45,519 bases of DNA, from the NCBI GenBank assembly GCA_034440455.1, contig JAWXCB010000100.1:1-45519 (forward strand). The letters are read 5' to 3'. The stretch's first letter is position 1; every line of letters begins with the position of its first letter. Positions 33,949 through 42,574 of the stretch are shown piece by piece. The notes beneath the pieces are model-generated. The model saw only the letters and a program-made list of their open reading frames with translations. It had not been told where the DNA came from and searched no databases. The DNA comes from JAWXCB01 sp034440455. GTDB taxonomy: Bacteria > Bacteroidota > Bacteroidia > Chitinophagales > CAIOSU01. Position numbers and translations under genes: made by a program.

Positions 33949-35343
33949 TTACAGTCTGCCCACCATCTTTTCCGGCACCACCCACTCGTCAAATTGCTTC
34001 TCGGTGAGCAAGCCCAATTCTACTGCCGCCTGCTTCAGAGTCTTGTCCTCTGCGTGTGCCTTCTTGGCAATCTTCGCTGCGTTGTCATAGCCAATCTTTG
34101 TGTTCAAAGCCGTTACAAGCATCAAGGAATTTTCCAGATGGCGTTTGATGAAAGAGTAATTGGGTTCGATTCCGGTTGCACAATGGTCGTTGAAAGATTT
34201 TGCCACATCACCCAGCAAACGCGCTGACATTAACAAATTATAAATAATCACAGGCTTGAAGACATTCAGTTCAAAATGTCCGCTCAACCCGCCAACTGTA
34301 ATCGCTGCATCATTCCCAATCACCTGCGCGCACACCATCGTGAGCGATTCGCATTGCGTGGGATTCACCTTTCCCGGCATTATCGAAGAACCGGGTTCGT
34401 TTGATGGAATAATGATTTCACCGATGCCGCTTCTCGGTCCTGATGAAAGAATCCGGATGTCGTTTGCGATTTTGAATAAGCTTACTGCCAGCGTTTTCAA
34501 TGCGCCTGAAGTTTCCACACACGCATCGTGCGAGGCGAGCGATTCAAATTTATTTTCGGCAGTAATAAAAGGAAGTCCCGATTCTTTCGCGATTTCTTTT
34601 GCAACAAGTTCTGCGTAGCCCTTTGGAGTGTTGATTCCTGTTCCAACAGCCGTTCCACCCAACGCTAATTCAGAAAGGTGCTTCAGGGTATTCTTCAATG
34701 CCTTTAATCCATGGTCGAGTTGGGAAACATAGCCCGAAAACTCCTGCCCGAGCGTGAGCGGTGTGGCATCCATGAAATGTGTGCGACCAATTTTTACAAT
34801 CTTCCTGTAGGCTTTGGACTTTTTCTCCAAAGTCTTTTTCAGCAGTTCGATATTCGGAATCGTGTTTTCGACAATCAGCTTGTAAGCCGCAATGTGCATC
34901 GCTGTCGGAAATGTATCGTTTGATGACTGCGATTGGTTCACGTCATCATTCGGATGCAGGATTTTCTTTTCGTCCGCGAGCTTGCCACCACTTAAAACGT
35001 GTGCGCGGTTGGCAATCACTTCGTTCACGTTCATGTTGCTTTGCGTGCCCGAGCCTGTTTGCCAAATCACGAGCGGAAACTGGTCGTCCAATTTTCCGGC
35101 TGTAATCTCATCGCACACTTTCCCGATTAAATCTGATTTCTTTTTATCGAGCACCTTGCATTTCACATTCGTAATCGCTGCGGATTTTTTCAGCACGGCA
35201 AATGCACGGATAATTTCAATAGGCATACTGGCTTCTGCGCCAATTTTAAAATTGCTGCGTGAACGCTCCGTCTGCGCGCCCCAATATTTATCAGCCGGAA
35301 CATCAACGTAACCGATAGAGTCTTTTTCTTTTCTTGTTTTCAT
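33949..35343 (-). CDS. fumC: Fumarate hydratase, class II
   Basis: The 464-residue protein starts at MKTRKEKDSIGYVDVPADKYWGAQTERS (ATG 35341-35343); an upstream extension is rejected because it crosses the promoter-like site. Family motifs are GSGTQSNMNVNEVIANRA, SSNDTFPTAMHIAAY, GRTHFMDATPLTLGQE and the fumarase/aspartase signature GSSIMPGKVNPTQCE with the catalytic Ser. It hydrates fumarate to malate in the TCA cycle without an iron-sulfur cluster. Argininosuccinate lyase and aspartase are excluded by the active-site context and length. Confidence 0.96.
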   Translation of the reverse strand: MKTRKEKDSIGYVDVPADKYWGAQTERSRSNFKIGAEASMPIEIIRAFAVLKKSAAITNVKCKVLDKKKSDLIGKVCDEITAGKLDDQFPLVIWQTGSGTQSNMNVNEVIANRAHVLSGGKLADEKKILHPNDDVNQSQSSNDTFPTAMHIAAYKLIVENTIPNIELLKKTLEKKSKAYRKIVKIGRTHFMDATPLTLGQEFSGYVSQLDHGLKALKNTLKHLSELALGGTAVGTGINTPKGYAELVAKEIAKESGLPFITAENKFESLASHDACVETSGALKTLAVSLFKIANDIRILSSGPRSGIGEIIIPSNEPGSSIMPGKVNPTQCESLTMVCAQVIGNDAAITVGGLSGHFELNVFKPVIIYNLLMSARLLGDVAKSFNDHCATGIEPNYSFIKRHLENSLMLVTALNTKIGYDNAAKIAKKAHAEDKTLKQAAVELGLLTEKQFDEWVVPEKMVGRL

Positions 35344-35377
35344 GGAGTCGGTATTGAATAGTGAGATTTTTCGGGCG

Positions 35378-35385
35378 CAAATATA
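35378..35385 (-). promoter_or_regulatory. Promoter -7 motif of fumC
   Basis: On the minus strand TATATTTG matches the Bacteroidota -7 consensus TAnnTTTG and lies 34 bases before the fumC ATG. A matching -33 TTG box is not evident. Confidence 0.45.
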
Positions 35386-35415
35386 GGGAGGGGAATAACG
35401 AACAGGCGAAAAAAC

Positions 35416-35423
35416 TATCTTTG
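35416..35423 (+). promoter_or_regulatory. Promoter -7 motif of the TA/mut block
   Basis: TATCTTTG matches TAnnTTTG and lies 18 bases before the antitoxin ATG at 35442, so it could start the long co-directional block through meaB. The -33 box is weak. It is divergent from the fumC motif about 30 bases away. Confidence 0.4.
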
Positions 35424-35441
35424 ATTCTACAACTGAAAGCC

Positions 35442-35663
35442 ATGACAACTTTTATCGTCACAACGAGCAATGAAGACTCCGAAAATGTTCAAAAAAATCT
35501 GAACAAAATAAGAGGAATAAAAAGTGTTCGGAAAAGAAAAGTCGGAAAGAAAAAATCTTTGTCGGATGTGCTGGTATCTGAATCTTCCCTTGCAAAAGAT
35601 TGGTTAAGCAAGGAGGACGACCGTTGGGATAAGATTTTCACATCCTCTAAAAAGGGCAAGTAG
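35442..35663 (+). CDS. Antitoxin of a MazF/PemK-type pair
   Basis: The 73-residue protein starts at MTTFIVTTSNEDSENVQKNL; the upstream part of the open frame overlaps the promoter region. It combines a short N-terminal beta-alpha segment, a very basic centre (RGIKSVRKRKVGKKKSL) and a C-terminal toxin-binding-like tail (AKDWLSKEDDRWDKIF). The last base of its TAG stop is the first base of the toxin's GTG start. I do not recognise the antitoxin family; the call rests on context. It opens the block that continues into mutA. Confidence 0.7.
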   Translation: MTTFIVTTSNEDSENVQKNLNKIRGIKSVRKRKVGKKKSLSDVLVSESSLAKDWLSKEDDRWDKIFTSSKKGK

Positions 35664-35992
35664 TGTTTGACAAAGGCGACATTGTGTGGTTGAAATTTCC
35701 CTTTTCTGATTTAAATCGTAGCAAGTCGCGTCCTGCGTTGGTGCTCTCTGATAGCAGAGTAAATAAAACAGGCGATTACATGCTTGTTTCGATTACGAGT
35801 AAAATAAGAGAGGATGGATTAAGCATCGCCATCGCTGAAAATGAAACGGACGAACCCTTGCAGTTAAAGAGCTTTATCCGTTGCCATAAATTATTTACTG
35901 CCGATAAATCTCTTATTTCAGGCAAGTTGACTCGCATAAAACCACGGCTTTACAGAAAAGTGGTTGAAAAAATCAATTCGCTTATCAGCTAA
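35663..35992 (+). CDS. MazF/PemK-family endoribonuclease toxin
   Basis: The 109-residue protein starts at GTG overlapping the antitoxin stop. It begins FDKGDIVWLKFPFSDLNRSKSRPALVLSDS, the diagnostic PemK/MazF N-terminus with the conserved Arg-Pro. It continues through SITSKI and LKSFIRCHKLFTADKSLI to a helical end. Family members cleave mRNA; the sequence specificity here is unknown. The toxin looks intact, unlike the pair at 2588-3162. Its stop lies 8 bases before mutA, so it is read into the methylmalonyl-CoA block. Confidence 0.88.
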   Translation: MFDKGDIVWLKFPFSDLNRSKSRPALVLSDSRVNKTGDYMLVSITSKIREDGLSIAIAENETDEPLQLKSFIRCHKLFTADKSLISGKLTRIKPRLYRKVVEKINSLIS

Positions 35993-36000
35993 GTTCCTAA

Positions 36001-36981
36001 ATGAAGGATTCCTTTTTTTCAAATTTCCCGTCAGTTTCCCCTGAACAATGGAAACAAAAAATCATTGAAGAACTCAAGGGCAAGCCTTTCGAGGATTTAA
36101 TCTGGCGCACGAAAGAAGGCTTTGATGTGCAGCCATTTTATACTGCGGAAGATTTGGAGAAAATAAAAATCACCGTTCCGCAAAAAGCAAAACCCGGTTG
36201 GGAAATCAGGCAGGATATTGTAGTGAAAAATTTAAAGGAGGCAAACAAAAATACCATTGATGCATTGGCTGGCGGTGCAGAAAGCATTGGTTTTGATGTT
36301 TCAAAAATTCAAGTAACGAAAACCAATCTTCAAAAGCTGCTTGCCGGTATCAACACCGTAAAAATTCCTGTTCACTTCACCAGAGTGAAAATGAAATCAC
36401 TCGAAAAACTCGTTTCCCTTTTCACTAAAAAAACTTCCGGCTCGGTGGAGTTTTCTGATTTTTCAATCAAGAATATTCCCACATTTACGGAATATGCAAA
36501 AGCGTTTCCAAAATTTGATTTCATCACAATCAAAGTAAATTCTCTTCAAAGCATTACTGCGTGGACTCTGCATACTCAAAAAAAGAGGGTGAGGCTGTCC
36601 ATTTCACTTTCCAACGATTACTTCCTCGAAATCGCCAAACTACGCGCGTTGCGAATTTTATTTGCAGAAAAAGGTATTCCCGTTTTCATCCACGCGGAAA
36701 ACATTCCGCAGAAAACTGTGAAGGGTGAAGCACACTATAACATCTTACGCGCCACCACCACTGCAATGGCTGCCATCATTGGCGGCTGCGACAGTTTAAG
36801 TTTGAAAGCATCGCCAATGCCGGGAAAATCAAAAGTTTTTTCTGAAAGGATTTATCGCAACATTCAACTGCTGCTGAAACACGAATCGTATTTTGACCAG
36901 TTTGAAAATGCTGCGGGCGGCAGTTACTCTATTGAAGCGCTTACGCAAAAATTTATCGAACAAGCCAAAGCCGGAAAGTAG
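36001..36981 (+). CDS. mutA: Methylmalonyl-CoA mutase small subunit (short form)
   Basis: The 326-residue protein matches the small subunit from its start (FPSVSPEQWKQKIIEELKGKPFEDLIWRTKEGFDVQPFYT) through most of the TIM barrel (RILFAEKGIPVFIHAE, ILRATTTAMAAIIGGCDSLSLKASPM, SERIYRNIQLLLKHESYFDQ). It ends GSYSIEALTQKFIEQAKAGK, just after the barrel. The helices and the degenerate B12-like domain that follow in most small subunits (usually 430-640 residues in total) are missing. The subunit is non-catalytic and supports MutB in converting methylmalonyl-CoA and succinyl-CoA. The next gene begins three bases later and encodes an unrelated secreted protein. Confidence 0.88.
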   Translation: MKDSFFSNFPSVSPEQWKQKIIEELKGKPFEDLIWRTKEGFDVQPFYTAEDLEKIKITVPQKAKPGWEIRQDIVVKNLKEANKNTIDALAGGAESIGFDVSKIQVTKTNLQKLLAGINTVKIPVHFTRVKMKSLEKLVSLFTKKTSGSVEFSDFSIKNIPTFTEYAKAFPKFDFITIKVNSLQSITAWTLHTQKKRVRLSISLSNDYFLEIAKLRALRILFAEKGIPVFIHAENIPQKTVKGEAHYNILRATTTAMAAIIGGCDSLSLKASPMPGKSKVFSERIYRNIQLLLKHESYFDQFENAAGGSYSIEALTQKFIEQAKAGK

Positions 36982-36984
36982 TCC

Positions 36985-38766
36985 ATGTCAAAATTCTTAA
37001 TCACGATTTTCGCTTTGACTCCGCTCATTTCTTTGGCGCAATTCAACGACACCATCCAACTACCCGTCATCGAACAGTTACAACACAGCGTGTTCATCAG
37101 CGAAACAGGAAGCGACTCCAACGCGGGCGACAGCCTGAATCCTGTTGCCACTTTTCAGACGGCATTGAACAAACTCGACAGCGTCACCACAGGACAAACA
37201 GGTGATGTGTTTGCGGAAGTAGTTCTTTATGCTGGCACATATCACTTTGCCTTGGCGCAAGCAGTTTCAAAATTTCAAATCAGTTCAAAGAATTTGAACG
37301 TGAGTGTACGCGGAAAAGATGAAGTGATTCTTGATGGAAACGGCTTGACTTTGAGCGGTGGACAAGGAATGGTGAGTTTGCTTGGCAGCCATATCAGCGT
37401 GAAAAACCTGAAGATTATTTACAGTCCTTCAAATGGAGTGCGCTTCGGCTATGATTATATGGGCACGGTGATTAACCCGCATGATATTCTAATTGAAGAT
37501 GTTGAAGTAGCGCAAACAGCAGGACACGGCATATTGGTCGGCATTGGCGCATTAAACTCCGCAAACCCGCTGACGCTCACGCCTCATGCCGAGCGTTTTC
37601 TTATCCGCAACTGCTACGTGCATCATGCGGTGAATTTCAATTTGCCGCAAACTCAATGGGGTTCAGCAATTAAATTTCACAACGTGCGTCACGGCAAGGC
37701 GGTGAACTGCCTTGTGCATGATAACTCTGGCGAGGGCATTGACGTGGACTTCGGTCAATACATCGAAATCAGCGACAACAAAATTTTTGACAACTACGCG
37801 AATGTGTATCTCGACAAGGCAGAAAACATCATTATCCGCAATAACCTCATCTATACAACGCATCGCAGAAAAACCGGCATCCTGCTTGGCATCGAGCCGT
37901 TCACTGGGTTGTTGACGGATTTTTATGTGAAAGACATTATTATTTGCAACAACATTATTTTAAACACACCCACGGGCATCAGCATCTGGCAGGGGACATA
38001 CAGCGCAATACAAAATGGACATTTTTCCAACATCAAAATCCTGCACAACACGATTACCGGAAAAACGGTTGACAATGGCGGAGCAATCGCTTTCTCTTTT
38101 TTTACGGCTTTCGGACAACCGGGAAACAATGTGCTTTTCTCCAATCTTGAAATCAAAAACAATATCGTGAGCGCGCATCCCGATAGTTTGAACAACGGCA
38201 GGCTCGTGAACGGTCCGCTCAACCCGCAGCCCGCGCTTACTTCTGCATTTAACTTGTGGAATATACATCCTGTCATTGCCTTTGACAGCACTGACCGGAT
38301 TGATTCTTTATTGCCTGTTTTTATAAATCCGCTTGAGATTGAAACGCTCGTGCCGCACATTGACAGTAACTCCGTTTTCGTATTCTCTATACCGCGCGAA
38401 GATTTTGCCGATGATGATTACAACCATACGCTGCGTTTCCCTGACTCGACAAATGCAGGCGCATTTGAATTGGACACTACCCTCTATTCCGACACGACAA
38501 TTATTATCGGAATATACGATCATGATAAATCACTGCTGGTTTATCCAAATCCTTTTTCTTCAATTGCGCAAATTCGACTTGACGATTTGAATTCTCAAGA
38601 ATTTTCAATTGAATTATTTGATGTCAACGGCAAGAAAATTCCTGCGAATTTTTCTTACCGGGGAAATGCAATTTTCATCTCCCGAGGAAATTTAGAAGCA
38701 GGAGTTTATTTCTTTCAGATAATGACAGCGGGGAAATTATTTACCGGAAAACTTGTCGTGAAGTAA
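36985..38766 (+). CDS. Secreted right-handed beta-helix protein with type-A T9SS sorting domain
   Basis: The 593-residue protein has a signal peptide (MSKFLITIFALTPLISLA). SVFISETGSDSNAGDSLNPVATFQTALNKL follows, the usual opening of pectate-lyase-like secreted proteins. A long parallel beta-helix runs from about 95 to 410, with stacked turns such as ISVKNLKIIYS, ILIEDVEVAQTAGHGIL, IEISDNKIFDNYANVYL and IIIRNNLIYTTH. A type-A sorting domain begins at LLVYPNPFSSIAQIRL near residue 513. The fold is common in polysaccharide-binding or -cleaving proteins; no catalytic residues can be assigned. Its place between mutA (3-base gap) and the mutase gene (7-base gap) is not expected for this enzyme operon. 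Confidence 0.88.
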   Translation: MSKFLITIFALTPLISLAQFNDTIQLPVIEQLQHSVFISETGSDSNAGDSLNPVATFQTALNKLDSVTTGQTGDVFAEVVLYAGTYHFALAQAVSKFQISSKNLNVSVRGKDEVILDGNGLTLSGGQGMVSLLGSHISVKNLKIIYSPSNGVRFGYDYMGTVINPHDILIEDVEVAQTAGHGILVGIGALNSANPLTLTPHAERFLIRNCYVHHAVNFNLPQTQWGSAIKFHNVRHGKAVNCLVHDNSGEGIDVDFGQYIEISDNKIFDNYANVYLDKAENIIIRNNLIYTTHRRKTGILLGIEPFTGLLTDFYVKDIIICNNIILNTPTGISIWQGTYSAIQNGHFSNIKILHNTITGKTVDNGGAIAFSFFTAFGQPGNNVLFSNLEIKNNIVSAHPDSLNNGRLVNGPLNPQPALTSAFNLWNIHPVIAFDSTDRIDSLLPVFINPLEIETLVPHIDSNSVFVFSIPREDFADDDYNHTLRFPDSTNAGAFELDTTLYSDTTIIIGIYDHDKSLLVYPNPFSSIAQIRLDDLNSQEFSIELFDVNGKKIPANFSYRGNAIFISRGNLEAGVYFFQIMTAGKLFTGKLVVK

Positions 38767-38773
38767 CAAACAA

Positions 38774-41095
38774 ATGATTTATCATCTCGCAACAGAGGCT
38801 GAATGGAAAGCGTGCAAAAACAAAACTGTTTACGCTCAGAAAAGATTTGAGCAAGACGGATTTATTCATAGCTCAACAAAAAGCCAGATAGAAAAAACTG
38901 CAAATAGGCTTTTCAAAAATCATTCGAAAGTTGTTTTGCTCTTTATTAATGACGAAAGTGAGAAAGAGTTTATCAAGTACGAAAACTTAGAGGGTGGGAA
39001 AGAATTATATCCGCATATCTATCGCAAGCTCCCGAAAAAAAGTATTCTTAAAACTGTGGTGCTTAAAAATAGTGATGGTTCTTTTCAATTTCCTGATGAA
39101 TTTGAATTTCATCACGCTGCCGGTTTTCCTCCTTTCCTGCGCGGACCTTACGCAAGCATGTACGCTGTGCGCCCGTGGACGATTCGTCAATACGCAGGAT
39201 TTTCAACGGCTGAAGAATCAAATGCTTTTTACAGAAAAAATCTCGCTGCAGGACAAACAGGATTATCTGTTGCGTTTGATTTGCCCACGCATCGCGGCTA
39301 TGATTCCGACAATGAAAGAGTGAAAGGCGATGTTGGCAAAGCGGGCGTGGCGATTGATTCGGTCGAAGACATGAAGATTTTGTTTGCGGGAATTCCATTA
39401 GAAAAAATGTCTGTTTCGATGACGATGAATGGCGCTGTGATTCCTGTGCTGGCATTTTTTATAGTCGCAGCGGAAGAGCAGGGCGTTCCTACCGAAAAAC
39501 TAAGCGGGACGATTCAAAACGATATTCTGAAAGAATTCATGGTGCGCAACACGTACATCTATCCTCCACAATCTTCCATGCGCCTTGTCACTGATATTTT
39601 TAAATACACGTCTGAAAAAATGCCTCGCTTCAACTCCATTAGCGTGAGCGGCTACCATATGCACGAAGCGGGAGCAACAGCCGAAATCGAACTCGCTTAC
39701 ACGCTTGCCGATGGATTGGAGTATGTACGCGCAGGGTTAAAAGCCGGATTACGCATTGATGATTTCGCTCCACGCATTTCGTTTTTCTGGGGCATCGGTA
39801 TGAATCATTTCACGGAGATTGCAAAAATGCGCGCAGGAAGATTGTTGTGGGCAAAGCTGATGAAGCAATTCAATCCGAAAGATGAAAAGTCAATGTCATT
39901 GCGCACACACTGCCAGACTTCAGGATGGAGTTTAACTGCGCAAGACCCGTACAACAATATCGCGCGTACATGCATTGAAGCATTGGCGGCTGCATTGGCC
40001 GGCACACAATCATTGCACACCAACTCAATGGATGAAGCGATGGCATTGCCTTCGGAATACTCCGCGAAAATCGCGCGTGACACACAACTCTATTTACAAA
40101 GAGAAACCAATATCACAAAAGTAGTTGACCCGTGGGGCGGCTCGCAGCATGTAGAAAATCTCACCAACGAACTTGCAGAAAAAGCATGGAAGTTGATTGA
40201 AGAAATCGAACAGTTGGGCGGCATGGCGAAAGCGATTGAAAGTGGCATTCCTAAAATGCGCATCGAAGAAGCCGCAGCGCGAAAACAAGCAAGAATTGAT
40301 TCGGGAAAAGATGTTTTAATCGGCATCAACAAATTTCAGCTTGCAAAAGAAGATGAACTTGATGTGCTCGAAGTGAATAATACCGCAGTGCGCGAGCAGC
40401 AGGTGAAGCGGTTGCAAAAAATTAAATCAGAAAGGAACAATGCGGAAGTTCAACATGCGCTTGCTGCAATGACGAATGCTACAAAATCAGGAAAAGAAAA
40501 TTTGCTGCAACTTGCTGTTGAGGCTGCGCGAAAACGGGCAACACTGGGAGAGATTTCAGATGCGCTTGAAAAAATTTTCACGCGGTACAATGCGCCCGTT
40601 CGTGCGATAAGTGGCGTATATTCGAGTGAAATCATGCAGGATAAAACCTTCAAAGAAGCGAAAAAACTTTCCGACAAGTTTGCAAAAAAAGAGGGAAGGC
40701 GCACGCGCATCATGGTCGCCAAACTCGGGCAGGACGGGCACGACCGTGGCGCGAAGGTGATCGCCACCAGTTTTGCCGATTTAGGATTTGACGTGGACAT
40801 CGCTCCACTTTTTCAAACGCCTGCGGAAGTTGCAAAGCAAGCAGCAGAAAATGACGTGCATGTGCTTGGCATTTCCAGTCTCGCGGGCGGACACAAAACA
40901 TTGGTGTCCGAAGTGATTCAGGAATTGAAAAAATTGGGACGCCCTGATATTCTTGTTACGGTGGGTGGGGTGATCCCACCAAAGGATTATACATTTCTGA
41001 AAAAACAGGGCGTGTTCGCTGTGTTTGGTCCGGGCACAAAAATTCCCGAAGCCGCGAAGGAGATTTTGGAACGGCTGCTGCAACCCGCACATTAG
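38774..41095 (+). CDS. mutB: DUF952 domain fused to methylmalonyl-CoA mutase large subunit
   Basis: The 773-residue single frame starts with a complete DUF952 domain (residues 1-110: MIYHLATEAEWKACKNKTVY, GFIHSS, PHIYRKLP, NSDGSFQFPDEF). It then enters MutB at about residue 115 (AAGFPPFLRGPYASMYAVR). The usual N-terminal arm of MutB, about 60 residues before this point, is absent. From here on the enzyme looks complete. Relative to P. shermanii MutB numbering plus 51, substrate-site residues Y126, R133, Y140, R258 and H295 are kept. The B12-binding motif DxHxxG lies at 654-659 with axial H656. Y140 and R258 favour methylmalonyl-CoA over isobutyryl-CoA. DUF952 function is unknown. Confidence 0.93.
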   Translation: MIYHLATEAEWKACKNKTVYAQKRFEQDGFIHSSTKSQIEKTANRLFKNHSKVVLLFINDESEKEFIKYENLEGGKELYPHIYRKLPKKSILKTVVLKNSDGSFQFPDEFEFHHAAGFPPFLRGPYASMYAVRPWTIRQYAGFSTAEESNAFYRKNLAAGQTGLSVAFDLPTHRGYDSDNERVKGDVGKAGVAIDSVEDMKILFAGIPLEKMSVSMTMNGAVIPVLAFFIVAAEEQGVPTEKLSGTIQNDILKEFMVRNTYIYPPQSSMRLVTDIFKYTSEKMPRFNSISVSGYHMHEAGATAEIELAYTLADGLEYVRAGLKAGLRIDDFAPRISFFWGIGMNHFTEIAKMRAGRLLWAKLMKQFNPKDEKSMSLRTHCQTSGWSLTAQDPYNNIARTCIEALAAALAGTQSLHTNSMDEAMALPSEYSAKIARDTQLYLQRETNITKVVDPWGGSQHVENLTNELAEKAWKLIEEIEQLGGMAKAIESGIPKMRIEEAAARKQARIDSGKDVLIGINKFQLAKEDELDVLEVNNTAVREQQVKRLQKIKSERNNAEVQHALAAMTNATKSGKENLLQLAVEAARKRATLGEISDALEKIFTRYNAPVRAISGVYSSEIMQDKTFKEAKKLSDKFAKKEGRRTRIMVAKLGQDGHDRGAKVIATSFADLGFDVDIAPLFQTPAEVAKQAAENDVHVLGISSLAGGHKTLVSEVIQELKKLGRPDILVTVGGVIPPKDYTFLKKQGVFAVFGPGTKIPEAAKEILERLLQPAH

Positions 41096-41139
41096 TTTTA
41101 TCCGATTACGATTTCCTAAATTCGTGAAAACCTGATTGT

Positions 41140-41346
41140 ATGAATGAAATCATTTTCTTAGTGGAAGAAGCAGACGAGGGTGGCTTTATAGCAAAAGCAG
41201 TAGGCGAGAGTATCATTACACAAGCTGAAACAATTCAGGAATTGAAAACGCTGCTCAAGGATGCTGTGAAGTGCCACTTCGATGTCGCCAATCTTCCAAA
41301 GCTTATCCGGTTGCATTATGTACGGGAAGAAGTGATAGCAGTATGA
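41140..41346 (+). CDS. HicB-like antitoxin (short)
   Basis: The 68-residue protein has the HicB-type partial RNase-H-like fold: IIFLVEEADEGGFIAKAVGESIITQAETIQELKTLLKDAV, with conserved Glu-Gly-Gly-(F/Y) and a following helix. Its TGA overlaps the HicA ATG (ATGA). Antitoxin-first order is the less common hicBA arrangement. No HTH or ribbon-helix-helix domain is present, so DNA binding, if any, must come from elsewhere. It lies 44 bases after the mutase gene. Confidence 0.82.
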   Translation: MNEIIFLVEEADEGGFIAKAVGESIITQAETIQELKTLLKDAVKCHFDVANLPKLIRLHYVREEVIAV

Positions 41347-41585
41347 AAATTCCGCGCGACCTCATGGGTAGTGAATTAGTGAAACTGCTCAGAACTTACG
41401 GATATGAGGTTTCAAGGCAAACAGGCAGTCATCTCCGGCTTACTACGCAAACAAAAGGAGAACATCACATCACTATTCCTAATCACTCGCCAATAAAAGT
41501 TGGAACACTGTCACCAATTTTATCTGAAGTAGCAATACACCTTGAAATTTCAAGGAATGATTTGATGAATGAATTTTTCGGTTGA
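41343..41585 (+). CDS. HicA-family mRNA interferase toxin
   Basis: The 80-residue double-stranded-RNA-binding-like protein reads MKIPRDLMGSELVKLLRTYGYEVSRQTGSHLRLTT, the family core with the catalytic His in GSHLRL. It continues HHITIPNHSPIKVGTLSPILSEVAIHL. The ATG is placed at 41343 from the family start and the ATGA overlap with the antitoxin; a longer frame from 41271 is rejected. Its TGA shares its last base with the meaB ATG, so the toxin, antitoxin and meaB are translationally chained. Confidence 0.9.
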   Translation: MKIPRDLMGSELVKLLRTYGYEVSRQTGSHLRLTTQTKGEHHITIPNHSPIKVGTLSPILSEVAIHLEISRNDLMNEFFG

Positions 41586-42556
41586 TGCAGAAAGTAAAAT
41601 CACTCTCCTCTTCTCTCCTCTCAGGCGACCGCATTGCGCTCGCAAAAGCAATTACGCTCATTGAAAGCTCTTCGTCTAAACACCAAAAAGAAGCACAACA
41701 AATCTTAGATGAAATTCTTCCGCAGACGGGCAATTCAATTCGCATCGGAATCACAGGGGTGCCGGGGGTTGGAAAGAGCACATTTATAGAAGCGCTTGGA
41801 AATTATCTGATTAAAGAGAAGAACAAAAAAATTGCCGTACTCGCGATTGACCCGACAAGCACAGTAAGTAAAGGAAGTATTCTTGGTGATAAAACACGCA
41901 TGGAAAATCTTGCGCGAAATGAAAATGCTTTTATCCGTCCATCGCCATCAACGGGAACTTTGGGAGGCGTTGCTTCACAAACACGCGAAGCAATTCTGTT
42001 ATGTGAGGCAGCAGGCTACGATATAATTTTTATCGAAACAGTCGGAGTGGGACAATCGGAAACTGCGGTACATTCGATGATTGATTTTATGCTTCTCTTA
42101 TTATTACCCGGTGCTGGTGATGAGTTGCAGGGCATGAAACGCGGCATCGTTGAACTTGCTGATTTGCTTGCAATCAACAAAGCCGATGGCGACAACTTAC
42201 CAAAAGTGAAAATGGCGAAAGCCGACTACAAACAAGCGTTGCATTTATTTCCTGCATCAGAAAATGGATGGAAACCTGATGTTGTCGCCTGTTCATCATT
42301 GACCGGAAGCGGTATTCCCGAAATCTGGAAACAGATTGAAGCATTCGAAAAACTCACGAAAGCAAATAGCTTTTTTGCGAAGCGCAGAAGAGAACAAAGA
42401 AAATATTGGCTCAAGGAATTACTCACCACGTTCATCCTCAGAAATTTTTACAAGAACAAAAAGGTGATGAAGAAATTCTCAGAGATGGAGAAAATGGTGG
42501 AGGAAGAAAAAATCAGTGTGACGAAAGCAGCGCATCAACTCATGGGACTGCTTTAA
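41585..42556 (+). CDS. meaB: Methylmalonyl-CoA mutase-associated GTPase MeaB
   Basis: The 323-residue G3E-type GTPase has the P-loop GVPGVGKS at 58-65, AIDPTSTVSKGSILGDKTRM, the RPSPSTGTLGGVA switch region, FIETVGVGQSE (Walker B) and INKADG for guanine recognition. A C-terminal helical arm mediates dimerisation. MeaB gates cofactor loading and protects the mutase against inactivation. The ATG at 41585 is preferred over an adjacent in-frame TTG. The hicBA pair sits between it and its client mutase, which lies on the same strand. It converges on metK with an 18-base gap. Confidence 0.95.
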   Translation: MQKVKSLSSSLLSGDRIALAKAITLIESSSSKHQKEAQQILDEILPQTGNSIRIGITGVPGVGKSTFIEALGNYLIKEKNKKIAVLAIDPTSTVSKGSILGDKTRMENLARNENAFIRPSPSTGTLGGVASQTREAILLCEAAGYDIIFIETVGVGQSETAVHSMIDFMLLLLLPGAGDELQGMKRGIVELADLLAINKADGDNLPKVKMAKADYKQALHLFPASENGWKPDVVACSSLTGSGIPEIWKQIEAFEKLTKANSFFAKRRREQRKYWLKELLTTFILRNFYKNKKVMKKFSEMEKMVEEEKISVTKAAHQLMGLL

Positions 42557-42574
42557 TCATCCCAACCTCAACTC

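Noticed and set aside
34160..34185. GGTTCGATTCC resembling a tRNA T-arm
   Set aside because: It lies inside fumC in a conserved coding stretch, and no acceptor or anticodon stems pair around it.
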